A stretch of DNA of 64,000 nucleotides from Procambarus clarkii (lineage: Eukaryota > Arthropoda > Malacostraca > Decapoda > Cambaridae), in the NCBI RefSeq assembly GCF_040958095.1, contig NC_091193.1, positions 26,153,554 through 26,217,553 on the forward strand, in the 5' to 3' direction. Shown one piece after another: positions 1 through 11,513 of this stretch (position 1 is its first letter; each line of letters opens with the position of its first letter). The position numbers and the translations under genes are program-made. The notes under the pieces were generated by a model. That model did no database searches, had not been told where the DNA came from, and saw only the letters and a list, made by a program, of their open reading frames with translations.

Positions 1-1010
1 TCAGATATAGACTCAAATACAAGGCACAGCTTCGTATCATCCTTTGCAGATGACACAAAAATCAGCATGAAAATTACCTCTGCTGAAGACATTGAAAAAC
101 TACAACAAGTAGATATTAATAAAGTTTTCGACTGGGCTGCAGAAAATAACATGATGTTTATCAGCGATAAATTCCAGGTACTCAGGTACGGTAAAAATGA
201 GGATCTTAAACATAATACAGGGTATAAAACACAATCAAATCTGTCCATAGTCGGAAAACAGCATGTCAAAGATTTGGGAATAATAATGTCTGATGATCTA
301 ACGTTTAAGGAGCATAACCAAGCAAATATTGCGACAGCCAGAAAAATGATAGGATGGATTATGAGAACTTTCAAATCCAGGGATCCCATCACAATGGTTG
401 TACTCTTGAAGTCACTTGTGTTGTCCCGTCTTGTGAGAGGGAAGTACTCACTTCCCCCTTCAGAGCAGGAGAGATTGCTGAAATAGAGGGAATACAGAGA
501 ACATATACGGCACGCATAGATGAGATAAAACACCTAAATTATTGGGATCGTCTCAAAGCTCTCCAAATGTACTCACTAGAAAGGAGACGAGAAAGATACC
601 AAATAATATACACGTGGAAAATACTGGAGGGACAGGTCCCAAATCTGCACAGTAAAATAACAACATACTGGAGTGAACGATATGGAAGAAAATGCAGAAT
701 AGAACCAGTGAAGAGCAGAGGTGCCATAGGCACAATTAGAGAACACTGTATAAACATCAGAGGTCCGCGGTTGTTCAACGTCCTCCCAGCGAGCATAAGA
801 AATATTGCCGGAACAACCGTGGACATCTTCAAGAGAAAACTAGATAGTTTCCTCTAAGGAGTGCCGGACCAACCGGGCTGCGGTGCGTATGTGGGCCTGC
901 GGGCCGCCGCTCCAAGCAACAGCCTGGTGGACCAAACTCTCACAAGTCAAGCCTGGCCTCGGGCTGCTTGGGGAGTAGAAGAACTCCCAGAACCCCATCA
1001 AGCAGGACTG
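1..1010 (+). mobile_element. LINE ORF2 3' fragment (CR1/L2-like) with 3' UTR
   Basis: This is the C-terminal end of a LINE reverse transcriptase running in from the left edge. The first frame (from base 1) carries the RT active-site box as FADDTKI, followed by a thumb segment with KDLGIIMSDDL. It shifts frame near 430-450, and the second frame (to the stop at 855-857) carries SPFRAGEIAEIEGIQRTYT and the typical end LFNVLPASIRNI ... FKRKLDSFL. About 150 bases of 3' UTR follow (GCCGCTCCAAGCAACAGCC) before the sequence joins another LINE lying on the opposite strand. It differs in sequence from LINEs A-H below. It is a dead copy with at least one frameshift; the upstream part is outside the window. 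Confidence 0.8.
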
Positions 1011-1011
1011 T

Positions 1012-1735
1012 TTAATTTTTCCCAAGGTGGGAGCTTGTATTAGGACATCATCTGCATATCCCACTTGTTGTGTTCCTTCCAGAAATTCAATATTTGCAAT
1101 GGCGTTCATAAGTACATTGAATAGTGTAGGGCTTAAGACTCCGCCTTGGGGGGTCCCGAGTTCCATATTCATTGTTCTGGAGACTGCTCCATTGAAGCAA
1201 ACCTTGGCTTTCCTTCCTGTGAGGTAGTCTTCAATCCATTTCACGAGTCTCCCCTTGACACCCATGCATGCAAGCTCGTCCAGGATCGCAATCCCCTGTG
1301 CTTTGTCGAAGGCTCCTTTGATATCAACAAATACAGAATAGTTAGATGTGCCATTAGTAAAGTAATTAATTATACAATTTGCTATGCTCCGTCCTTTAAC
1401 AAATCCATTGACCCCCTCCCCTAACCTGCCTATTTTGTGCAACAGTCGGTTTAGGATGATCCTTTCAAGCATCTTGCAAGTGCATGACATAAGACTGATA
1501 GGTCTGTAATTACCAGGGTCATTAGGCTTCGGTATGGGAACAATTATTGCGTGTTTCCATTGTGTGGGCAACACTCCACTTAGGAATGACTTGTTAAACA
1601 GGTGGAGTAGTGGATTCCCAGACACTTCACACAGTGCATTGAGTATGTCGTAGGTGACGCCATCTGTTGTTATGTCGGGTAGAATTAACAACAAGAATTC
1701 CTGAGCACCACAGGAAACCTGTTGGGCCATGCAGC
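1012..1735 (-). mobile_element. LINE reverse transcriptase fragment (I/Jockey-like)
   Basis: On the minus strand one open frame carries the RT palm and fingers in order: NYRPISLMSCTCKMLERII, a VFVDIKGAFDKA box, WIEDYLTGRKAKVCFNG, GTPQGGVLSPTLFNVLM and the catalytic YADDVLI. The frame stays open past the end of the element into the antisense of the neighbouring LINE 3' UTR, so its last 55 or so residues are not LINE protein. The endonuclease, thumb and C-terminus are missing. The sequence around GAFDKA and TPQGG looks more like I/Jockey-group RTs than the CR1-like copies in the rest of the window; that assignment is by eye. Confidence 0.75.
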
Positions 1736-2125
1736 TGATGACTCCCCCGTTTGAGATGACTCTTGTTGACAGATTTGGGGTAATATCCGTAAGCTTTAGT
1801 CTCCGCCCATTTCAGTGGTTTTCTCTTCATATGATACCTTGTGTCCGGCCATCTGTGCCCAGCATCCTCCTTCATCAATTTACACTTGCTTGAGTTATAC
1901 TCTAGAAGCCACTTTCTGGACCATATTTTTCGTTTTGTCATGGTCATCCTGAAGTTTATTGAAGGCCGCCATTGTATATGTTCTCCTCATAAGTCTTACA
2001 TCAGTAGCAAACATACGGACACACGAGTATATCCTATCTAGTATCTCATTCATGTAGATTAAGAATCTGAATTGCCCCGTTACTGACCCCTGTGGGACGC
2101 CTCAGGCAACATCCCTGTACTCTGA
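1736..2125 (-). mobile_element. Decayed LINE fragment (same group as LINE A)
   Basis: The minus strand reads, with breaks, a VPQGSV-like box, a degraded FADD region, and WSRKWLLEYNSSKCKLMK with DTRYHM. These match the segment just after the RT active site of the LINE A family (WSRKWLLKFNSGKCKVMK in LINE A). The piece is short, interrupted in several frames and clearly older than LINEs A-G. It lies directly upstream, in minus orientation, of the I/Jockey-like fragment, and the two are different elements. Confidence 0.65.
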
Positions 2126-2640
2126 GGTCCTCTTATCTCACCGTGATGTTAGCTCTTAATTGTAAAAAGGTTGGTTTATAGCCAATCCTGGACGAGTAGG
2201 CCCATGACGTCACACGCCACAGTGCGGCAGTGCCCGCTCTCACATAGGCCTCAGTAATCTCACAGACCTAGTCACGATAGGACCTCGGTGAGCTGGATAT
2301 ATCTTAAGTACCTTATTCATTAAACTACTTGAAGTGAACTACTGTGTATCTCTTCTCACCCAAGCAAGCACGGACAACAAGGTAACCAATAGTGAGACTC
2401 TGATCTCTGGTGCAGAAGTACTCACTCCTTTGTCCGCTGTTTATACACTGGAATACCTTGCCTGTAACCCTTGTCTTGTTTCTCCAAGATGTACACTAGC
2501 CTCCACAGGGGTATACTCTCCAAGATTCTCAGACAATCCAACAATATACAATCTGGCCAGTCTTCTCTATCTTATCTGATCGTGATACCCCGATGTTAGT
2601 TTGAGTCAGCATTTGTCCTCCCTGAACCCATAGTGGTGTT
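2126..2640. other. Unassigned stretch
   Basis: No LINE, SINE or array motif is recognisable. The 81-codon open frame at 2334-2579 has no family features. The sequence could be an LTR or UTR remnant, but no terminal repeats were found. Confidence 0.3.
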
Positions 2641-2710
2641 GTTATAATCATCTTCTCTCCTGTGGTTCTTCTTCCCTGTTTCTTATCTTCTTTTCCACTA
2701 CCTTACATGG

Positions 2711-2729
2711 CACACACACACACACACAC

Positions 2730-2760
<31 letters not shown>

Positions 2761-2762
2761 AC
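2711..2762 (+). repeat. (CA)n microsatellite at the 5' junction of LINE A
   Basis: About 26 CA dinucleotides with one CG interruption. LINE A coding sequence starts at the very end of the tract, as at several other LINE starts in the window. Confidence 0.97.
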
Positions 2763-4546
2763 CACATCAGGAGGAAAACAGCAGTGAAGGAACAAGTGAT
2801 GAGGCTGCGAAAAGCGGAGAACAGATACACAGAGAATGACAAGGAGGTGTGTGAAGAACTCAACAAGAGATTCCAGGAGGTCTTCACAATAGAACAAGGA
2901 GAAGCCCCAGCACTAAATGAGGAGGCGGCAAACCAAGCAACCTTGGAGGAATTTGACCTCACCAGTGATGAGGTCAAAAGGTGTCTGCTGGAGCTGGATG
3001 TGACAAAGGCTGTTGGGCCTGACAGAATCTCACCATGGATACTAAAGGAAGGTGCAGAAGCACTAAGTGTGCCACTCTGTATGGTGTATAACAGGTCACT
3101 GGAATCAGGAGACTTACCAGAAAGTTGGAAGACAGCTAACGTGGTCCCAATATACAAAAAGGGTGACAGGCAAGAGGCACTGAATTACAGGCCAGTTTCC
3201 TTAACTTGTATACCATGCAAGGTGCTGGAGAAGATCGTGAGGAAAAGGCTCGTAGAGCATCTGGAGGGAAATAACTTTGTAACGCACCACCAACATGGGT
3301 TCAGAGATGGTAAATCGTGCCTCACAGGTTTAATAGAATTTTATGACCAGGCAACAAAAATTAGGCAGGAAAGAGAAGGGTGGGCCGACTGCATTTTCCT
3401 GGATTGCCAAAAGGCCTTTGACACAGTACCCCATAAAAGGCTGTTAACAAAGTTGGAGCAACAGGCAGGAGTAAAAGGGAAGGTGCTCCAGTGGATAAGG
3501 GAGTACTTAAGCAACAGGAAACAGCGAGTAACGGTGAGGGGGGAAGACATCAGAGTGGCGAGATGTCACCAGCGGAGTCCCACAGGGCTCAGTACTTGGA
3601 CCCATCCTGTTTCTAATATATGTGAACGATCTTCCGGAGGGTATAGACTCATTCTTCTCAATATTTGCTGATGATGCAAAAAATATGAGAAGAATCAAGA
3701 CGGATGAAGATAGACAGAGACTACAGGATGACCTGGATAAACTGGAAGAATGGTCTAGAAAATGGCTGCTAAAGTTCAACTCGGGAAAGTGTAAGGTGAT
3801 GAAATTAGGCGAAGGGAGCAGGAGGCTGAACACAAGGTATCATCTGGGAGGGGAAATCCTGCAAGAGTCAAATAGAAAGATCTGGGGGTTGATATCACAC
3901 CGAACCTGTCCCCAGAGGCCCACATCAAAAGAATATCATCAGAGGCATATGCTAGACTGGCCAACATAAGAACTGCCTTTAGAAACTTGTGTAAGGAATC
4001 TTTCAGAACCCTGTATACCACTTATGTAAGACCAATCCTGGAGTATGCAGCTCCAGCCTGGAGTCCATACCTAGTTAAACACAAGACAAAGTTAGAGAAG
4101 ATTCAGCGGTATGCCACCAGGCTCGTCCCGAAACTGAGCGGATTGAGCTACGAGGAAAGGCTAAAGGAGCTGAACCTCACATCCCTGGAAAACAGAAGAG
4201 TAAGGGGAGACATGATAACCACCTACAAAATTCTCAGGGGAATTGACAGGGTGGACAAAGACAAACTCTTCAGCACGGGTGGGACACGAACAAGGGGACA
4301 CAGGTGGAAACTTAGTACCCAGATGAACCACAGAGACGTTAGAAAGAATTTTTTCAGTGTCAGAGTAGTTAATAAATGGAATGCACTAGGAAGTGATGTG
4401 GTGGAGGCTGACTCCATACACAGCTTTAAGTGTAGATATGATAGAGCCCAGTAGGCTCAGGAACCTGTACATTAGTTGATTGACCGTTGAGAGGCGGGAC
4501 CAAAGAGCCAGAGCTCAACCCCCGCAAGCACAATTAGGTGAGTACA
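2763..4546 (+). mobile_element. LINE A, 5'-truncated CR1/L2-like copy
   Basis: ORF2 begins at HIRRKTAVKEQVM, downstream of the endonuclease, so the copy is 5'-truncated. In order it shows the pre-RT linker NDKEVCEELNKRFQEVF, fingers ANVVPIYKKGDRQEALNYRP, the palm box [16 protein letters not shown], the active-site region DLPEGIDSF and FADDAKNM, thumb CKESFRTLYTTYVRPILEY, and the end motif RRVRGDMITTYKIL ... FKCRYDRAQ-stop at 4454. Frame shifts near 3545 and near 3880 break it. The 3' UTR holds GTTGAGAGGCGGGACCAAAG and ends GGTGAGTACAC, the tail shared by all copies of the family. The FADD box and C-terminal motif fit the CR1/L2 group; similar proteins are often labelled jockey-like. Confidence 0.9.
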
Positions 4547-4829
4547 CAGGACAGTCAATCAGGACATAGGGGTCAGGGAACACGTGCTGGCCGCGCTCCT
4601 CGATTAAGTAGTCATATCTCTGGACATCAAAGTAATACGGAGGAAAGTCAGTGTGTAATGATAGTTCAAAAGGTAACACAACCCATAGGCAATAGCAATT
4701 TAGTGGCAGTATCGAATTGTGCTAAGTGAACAACTACAATTGGAGTACGACATCTGTGCCACGAGCGAGGAAACTTGGAGCTGGCAGCGGTGTGGACAAC
4801 AACAACAACAACTACAGCTGCTACACCTG
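4547..4829. other. Short unassigned spacer
   Basis: Lies between the tail of LINE A and the 22/24-bp array. It contains a short (CAA)n run near 4797-4814 and nothing else recognisable. Confidence 0.4.
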
Positions 4830-6057
4830 GTGTGTGTTGTGGTGGTTGGGCTGGCGTGTTGTGGTGGTTGTGCTGGCGTGTGTTGTGGTGGTTGTGCTGG
4901 CGTGTGTTGTGGTGGTTGTGCTGGCGTGTGTTGTGGTGGTTGTGCTGGCGTGTGTTGTGGTGGTTGTGCTGGCGTGTGTTGTGGTGGTTGTGCTGGCGTG
5001 TGTTGTGGTGGTTGTGCTGGCGTGTGTTGTGGTGGTTGTGCTGGCGTGTGTTGTGGTGGTTGTGCTGGCGTGTGTTGTGGTGGTTGTGCTGGCGTGTGTT
5101 GTGGTGGTTGTGCTGGCGTGTGTTGTGGTGGTTGTGCTGGCGTGTGTTGTGGTGGTTGTGCTGGCGTGTGTTGTGGTGGTTGTGCTGGCGTGTTGTGGTG
5201 GTTGTGCTGGCGTGTTGTGGTGGTTGTGCTGGCGTGTTGTGGTGGTTGGGCTGGTGTGTTGTGGTGGTTGGGCTGGCGTGTTGTGGTGGTTGTGCTGGCG
5301 TGTTGTGGTGGTTGTGCTGGCGTGTTGTGGTGGTTGTGCTGGCGTGTTGTGGTGGTTGGGCTGGCGTGTTGTGGTGGTTGGGCTGGCGTGTTGTGGTGGT
5401 TGTGCTGGCGTGTTGTGGTGGTTGTGCTGGCGTGTTGTGGTGGTTGGGCTGGCGTGTTGTGGTGGTTGGGCTGGCGTGTTGTGGTGGTTGGGCTGGCGTG
5501 TTGTGGTGGTTGTGCTGGCGTGTTGTGGTGGTTGGGCTGGCGTGTTGTGGTGGTTGGGCTGGCGTGTTGTGGTGGTTGGGCTGGCGTGTTGTGGTGGTTG
5601 GGCTGGCGTGTTGTGGTGGTTGGGCTGGCGTGTTGTGGTGGTTGGGCTGGCGTGTTGTGGTGGTTGGGCTGGCGTGTTGTGGTGGTTGGGCTGGCGTTTT
5701 GTGGTGGTTGGGCTGGCGTGTTGTGGTGGTTGGGCTGGCGTGTTGTGGTGGTTGGGCTGGCGTGTTGTGGTGGTTGTGCTGGCGTGTTGTGGTGGTTGTG
5801 CTGGCGTGTTGTGGTGGTTGTGCTGGCGTGTTGTGGTGGTTGTGCTGGCGTGTTGTGGTGGTTGTGCTGGCGTGTGTTGTGGTGGTTGTGCTGGCGTGTT
5901 GTGGTGGTTGTGCTGGCGTGTGTTGTGGTGGTTGTGCTGGCGTGTTGTGGTGGTTGTGCTGGCGTGTTGTGGTGGTTGTGCTGGCGTGTGTTGTGGTGGT
6001 TGTGCTGGCGTGTGTTGTGGTGGTTGTGCTGGCGTGTGTTGTGGTGGTTGTGCTGGC
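4830..6057 (+). repeat. Minisatellite, 22- and 24-bp units, about 53 copies
   Basis: The unit is GTGTTGTGGTGGTTGTGCTGG plus C (22 bp), with a 24-bp form carrying one more GT. The long form fills roughly 4870-5185 and recurs near 5865-6050; the short form fills the middle. A T/G variant (GTTGTGC versus GTTGGGC) is scattered through the middle block. The plus strand is very G-rich and the array is open in several frames on both strands, which is an effect of the unit and not evidence of a gene. Confidence 0.97.
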
Positions 6058-6234
6058 CGGTAAGAGCCTCAAGTGTCAAGTAGCGGTGTAGTGTGTTATT
6101 GGTATAACAAGTAGTCTTGGATATCAGCTAAAGAACGTAAATAATCTTGAAATATACGGCTCATGTGGGTACTACTTCTTCTCACCCAAGTCTCATAAGA
6201 CCACACCGCCAGTCCTCCCCCAACCCCCACCATA

Positions 6235-6238
<4 letters not shown>

Positions 6239-6306
<68 letters not shown>
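6239..6306 (+). repeat. (CA)n microsatellite at the 5' junction of LINE B
   Basis: About 33 CA dinucleotides. LINE B endonuclease-domain sequence begins immediately after it. Confidence 0.97.
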
Positions 6307-6308
<2 letters not shown>

Positions 6309-9300
6309 GTAATGGTAATTCAGAACTGTGAAGGTTTCAGTGACTACATATCAGGCACCATAGCAACTGGAAGACAGAAAATTATAGTAGTAGTCATATA
6401 TAACTCTTCCCCCCCCCCCCCCCCCGAACAACAGAAGACCCAGACAGGAATATGATAGAAACAACTTGGCCACCATCAATATAATAGAGAGAGCAGCTTC
6501 TGTGGCTAGCAGGAACGGATCCAGACTACTAATCATGGGAGACTTCAACCATGGGAAGATAGATTGGTGGAACAGAGATCCACATGGAGGCCCAGACACA
6601 TGGAGAGCTAAGCTGCTGGATGTGGCAACAAGAAACTTTCTAAACACGTCAAGGGACCGACAAGAACGAGAGGAGGGGATGAACCAGCCTTGCTTGATCT
6701 GATATTTACCCTAAATGAGTCGGATATAAGGGAAGTTAAGTTGGAAGCCCCCTTGGGAATGAGTGATCACAGTGTATTGAGCTTTGAGTACCTGGTTAAG
6801 CTAGGAATTATCACCCCCAAAAAAGAACTGGGAAACAAAGGGCTGGCGTACCAAAAGGGAAACTATGAGGAGATGAATAAATTCCTATGGGATATACATT
6901 GGGACACAGAACTCGGAACCAAGTCCGTACAAGACATGATGGACTATGTCACCCAAAAATGTCAGGAGGCTGTAAGCAGGTTTGTCCCAGCCCAACAGGA
7001 AAAAACAGAGAAGCAAAGGAAGAATCCGTGGTTTAATAAGGAATGTATGAAAGCAAAGGAGCTGAACAAAAGGGTGTGGAGGAACTTCCGTAATAACAGA
7101 ACACCAGAAAGTAGAGAGAGATACCAGAGAACCAGGAACGAGTATGTTAGTGTGAGAAGAGCAGCTGAGAAAAGGTATGAAAATGATATAGCTAATAAAG
7201 CCAAGACCGAACCAAAGCTACTACACAGTCACATCAGGAGGAAGACAACAGTGAAGGAACAGGTGATGAAACTTAGGGTGGGCGAGGACAGGTACACAAA
7301 GAATGACAAAGAGGTGTGTGAAGAACTCAACAAAAGGTTCCAGGAGGTCTTTACAATAGAACAGGGAGAAGTCACGGAGCTAGGAGAGGTGGCAGCAAAC
7401 CAGGTGACCTTGGAAAGGTTCGAAATTACAAGAGATGAGGTCAAGAAGCACCTATTGGAGCTGGGTGTGAGAAAAGCTGTTGGGCCGGACAGAATCTCAC
7501 CATGGGTATTGAAAGAGTGTGCAGCAGCACTTTGCTTGCCACTATCCATAGTGCATAGTAGGTCACTGGAAACAGGAGACCTACCAGAAATATGGAAGAC
7601 TGCTAATGTAGTCCAAATATACAAAAAGGGTGACAGACAAGAGGCACTGAACTACAGGCCAGTGTCCTTAACTTGTATACCGTGCAAGGTGATGGAGAAG
7701 GTTGTGAGAAAAAATCAAGTAACACATCTGGAGAGAAGAGACTTCGTGACAACCCATCAACATGGGTTCAGGGAGGGTAAATCTTGCCTTACAGGCTTGA
7801 TAGAATTTTACGATCAGGTGACAAAGATTAAGCAAGAAAGAGAAGGATGGGCGGACTGCATTTTTTTGGACTGTAGGAAAGCCTTTGACACAGTTCCCCA
7901 TAAAAGGTTGATGCATAAGCTGGAGAAACAGGCAGGAGTAGCTGGTAGGGCGCTCCAGTGGATAAGGGAGTACCTAAGCAATAGGAAGCAGAGAGTTGCA
8001 GTGAGGGGAGAGACCTCAGAATGGCGTGAAGTCACCAGTGGAGTTCCACAGGGCTCTGTGCTTGGACCTATCCTGTTTCTGATATACGTAAATGATCTCC
8101 CAGAGGGTATAGACTCATTCCTCTCAATGTTTGCTGACGACGCCAACATTATGAGAAGGATTAAGACAGAGGAGGACAGCTTGAGGCTTCAAGAAGACCT
8201 GGACAAGCTGCAGGAATGGTCGAACAAATGGCTGTTAGAGTTTAACCCAAGCAAATGTAATGTAATGAAGATAGATGTAGGGAGCAGGAGACCAGATACA
8301 AGGTCTCATTTGGGAGATGAAATACTTCAAGAATCAAAAGAGAGAGAAAGACCTGGGGATAGACATCACTCCAGATCTGTCCCCTGCAGCCCATATCAAG
8401 AGGATAATATCTGTCGGAAAATCCGACAGCATTTAATACATCATACAGATAATAGCTGTATTGTATAAACAAGTTAACCCATAGAGAACGTAACTTGTAG
8501 TGGAATTACCGTCTATAGAAAACGGGATATCATCACCACATACTATTATAATTCACCAGCTATTCTGTTGGGAATTATTCTTAAATACATTAGTCTTTGG
8601 ACTTTACCATCAGAAAAACATCTCATATAAATTAACTTAATTATCAATATTAAAGTAGAGTAAATGTGACCCTTCTATCACTTTTGACATCTGGACAATG
8701 TAAGCTAGGCGTCAGGGTGAGGGAGGGCAGCCATTGTTGAGACTAGACCAGAGGCTCTCGGGAGCAAATTCGGCTCCTGTTAATTTTACTTGGACGTAGT
8801 GTTATGGAAACCAAAGGTGTACCATTATCAACACGCTGTCATCAAATCAAGTTAAGTGTTCTTTCCGAAACCCATTATCTATCATTAGTGGCCATTAATG
8901 TCATTGGGTAGGGTTAGCCGGTTAGAGCACGAGATAGCCTCAAACTAAAGGTAATTAAGCCAGGTCTTCATTGTTCCATGTACAGTGTTCTCTGATATAC
9001 CTGTCATATATAGGATTCTGGCTTTACAGCTAGCGCCCTTTTAACAGGTCACGACGAGGAAGCATATGCTTTGTGCATCAGTTACCAGGGTGTTGGAAGC
9101 TACCTCAAAGAGGGAAAATGTGGTGTCTACATCCTGGTTATACCTGCTGTACAAATAAGATAAGGAACCTCTTCAATGTATGTAGTCTATTACTGTAGTT
9201 TGATTGGCTGCATATATATTTAATTAATATAAACCCCCCCTAATGTGTAGAGGATCGATTTGTGAGATTATGAGATTATTGCAGAAATACAGTCCACTTA

Positions 9301-9993
9301 TTATACAAATTGCTATCGAAGTATATAAATTAACGTAAATATAAATTCATATAAATTAAATAAATATAAATCTCACAGGTCTGTTCCCACAATATCAGTA
9401 GCATATGCAAGGTTGGCCAACATAAGAATGGTCTTTAGAAACTTGTGTAAGGAATCATTCAGAACATTATATACCACATATGTCAGACCAATCCTGGAGT
9501 ATGCGGCTCCAGCATGGAGTCCATATCTAGTTAAGGATAAGACTAAACTCGAAAAGGTTCAAAGGTTTGCCACCAGACTAGTATCCGAACTAAGGGGTAT
9601 GAGCTACGAGGAGACACTACGGGAATTAAACCTCACGTCACTGGGAGACAGGAGAGTTAGGAGGGACATGATCACTACATACAAGATTCTCAAAGGAATT
9701 GATAGGGTAGAAAAAGACAGATTATTTAACACCAGGTGCACACGCACTAGCGGACACAGGTGGAAACTGAGTGCCCAAATGAGCCATAGAGACATTAGAA
9801 AAAAAAATTCTGTGTCAGAGTAGTAGACAAATGGAATGCATTAGGCAGTGATGTGGTGGAGGCAGACTCCATACACAGTTTCAAGTGTAGATATGATAGA
9901 GCCCAGTAGGCTCAAGAACCTGTTCACCACTTGACAGTTGAGAGGCGGGACCAAAGAGCCAGAGCTCAACCCATGCAAGCACAACTAGGTAAG
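6307..9993 (+). mobile_element. LINE B, 5'-truncated, split by a solo LTR
   Basis: Starts inside the endonuclease domain (SDYISGTIATGRQKIIVVV) and continues through MGDFNHGKIDW, SDHSVLSFEYL, the linker, and a long uninterrupted RT frame (6690 to about 8340) with [47 protein letters not shown] and FADDANIM. After the LTR insertion it resumes at AYARLANIRMVF and ends with the family C-terminus and 3' UTR (GAGAGGCGGGACC, then CTAGGTAAGTAC). Breaks visible: a long C-run near 6410-6425, a shift near 6646, a shift near 8345 (KEREKDLG region) and an A-run shift near 9800. It is close in sequence to LINE E. Confidence 0.92.
8412..9391 (+). mobile_element. Solo LTR (980 bp) inside LINE B
   Basis: The block interrupts the LINE coding sequence cleanly. 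It starts TGTCGG and ends CCCACA (TG...CA), and the 5 bases ATATC are present on both sides (8407-8411 and 9392-9396), the expected target-site duplication. A TATAAA-like box lies near 9226 and an AATAAA-like signal near 9358, suggesting plus orientation. The first 17 bases form a perfect hairpin (TGTCGGA / TCCGACA around AAA). The LTR family is not assigned. No internal region is present. Confidence 0.8.
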
Positions 9994-10009
9994 TACACAC
10001 ACACACACA
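9994..10009 (+). repeat. (AC)n tail of LINE B joined to LINE C
   Basis: A short (AC)8 tract closes LINE B, and LINE C coding sequence begins straight after it. This is a head-to-tail LINE junction with only the microsatellite between the copies. Confidence 0.9.
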
Positions 10010-11510
10010 TTAGGTGTGCGAGGAACTCGATAAAAAAAGTCAGGAGGTCTTTACTGTAGAGCAAGGGGAATTTCCAGAGATAGGAGAGGGCAGATCTAAC
10101 CAAACACCACTAGTTGAGTTTGTGATTACCAGTGGGGAGGTGAGGAAGCATCTGCTAGAGTTGGAAGTGACAAAGGCTTTAGGCCCGGATGGAATCTCAT
10201 CATATATACTGATGGAAGGAGCAGAAGCTCTGTGTCAGCCTCTAGTTATGGTGTATAACAAATCACTGGTGACAGGTGAACTGCCAAAAACTTGGAAGAT
10301 GGCTAATGTAGTCCCGATATTCAAGAAGGGTGATAGACAGGAGGCACTGAACTACAGGCCACTGTCACTAACTTGCATACCATGCAAAGTGATATAGAAG
10401 ATTGTGCAAAAAAGCTAATGGAACATCTGGAGTGGAAGAATTTTGTATCAAATCATCAGCATGGGTTCAGGGATGGCAGATCATGTGTCACAGGATTGAT
10501 TGAATTCTATGACCAAGCAACAAAAATCAGGCAAGAAAGAGAGCGATGGGCAGACTGCATATTTTCAGATTGCCAGGAATCCTTTGACACACTACCCCAT
10601 TGGAGACTAGTGCACAAGCTGGAGATGTAGGTAGGAGTGAAATTGGATAAGGGAGTACCTAAGCAAAAGAAGACAGCGAGTCACTGTGAGGGGTGAGGTC
10701 TCCGAGTGGCGAGACGTAACTAGTGGAGTCCCTCAGGGATCAGTTCTTGGACTAATAATGTTCCTGATATATGTAAATGATCTCCCTGAGGGAATAGACT
10801 CGTTCTTCTTAATGTCTGTGGACGATGCACAAATTATGAGGAGGATTAAAACGGAGGATGATAGTATGAGGCTACAAGATGACCTAAACAAACTGAATGA
10901 ATGCTCCAACAAATGGCTACTTCAGTTCAACCCAAGTAAATGTAAGGTAATGAAACTAGGGAGAGGAAACAGGAGGACAGACACAGGATACAGACTGGGA
11001 GATGAAGTCCTTTATGAAACGAACAGAGAGAAAGATCTAGGAGTTCATATCACGCCAAACCTGTCTCCTGAAGCACACATCAAAAGAATAACATCGGCGG
11101 CGTTTTTCCGACGAAACCGGAAGGAGTTCAGAGGTATGCCACTAGGCTAGGGCCCAGAACTAAGAGGCAGGAGTTACGACATGATCACCACATACAAGAT
11201 TCTCAGGGAATTGACAGGGTAGACAAGGATGGATTATTTAACATGGGTGGTGCATGCACAAGGGGCCACAGATAGAAGCTGAGAACCCAAATGAGCCACA
11301 GGGACATCAGAAAGAACTTTATCAGTGTCAGAGTAGTTAGTAAAATGAATGCATTAGGCAGTGATGTGGTGGAGGCTGACTCCATACACAGTTTCAAATG
11401 TAGATATGATAGAGCCCAATAGGCTCAGGCCGTACACCAGTTGATTGACGGTTGAGAGGCGGGACCAAAAAGCCAAAGCTGAAACCCCGCAAGCACAACT
11501 AGGTGAGTAC
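10010..11510 (+). mobile_element. LINE C, 5'-truncated and degraded
   Basis: Begins at VCEELDKKSQEVF, just before the RT domain, and reads [56 protein letters not shown], a degenerate active site (SVDDAQIM for FADDAKIM) and MKLGRGNRRTDTGYRLGDE. Stops fall near 10395 and 10628, with a small deletion near 10640. A larger deletion of about 150 bp near 11105 joins the ITSAA region to the region after KVQRYAT. The C-terminus is frameshifted but recognisable to RYDRAQ near 11420. The 3' UTR ends CTAGGTGAGTAC, and SINE1 starts within about 4 bases of it. Confidence 0.88.
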
Positions 11511-11513
11511 ATA

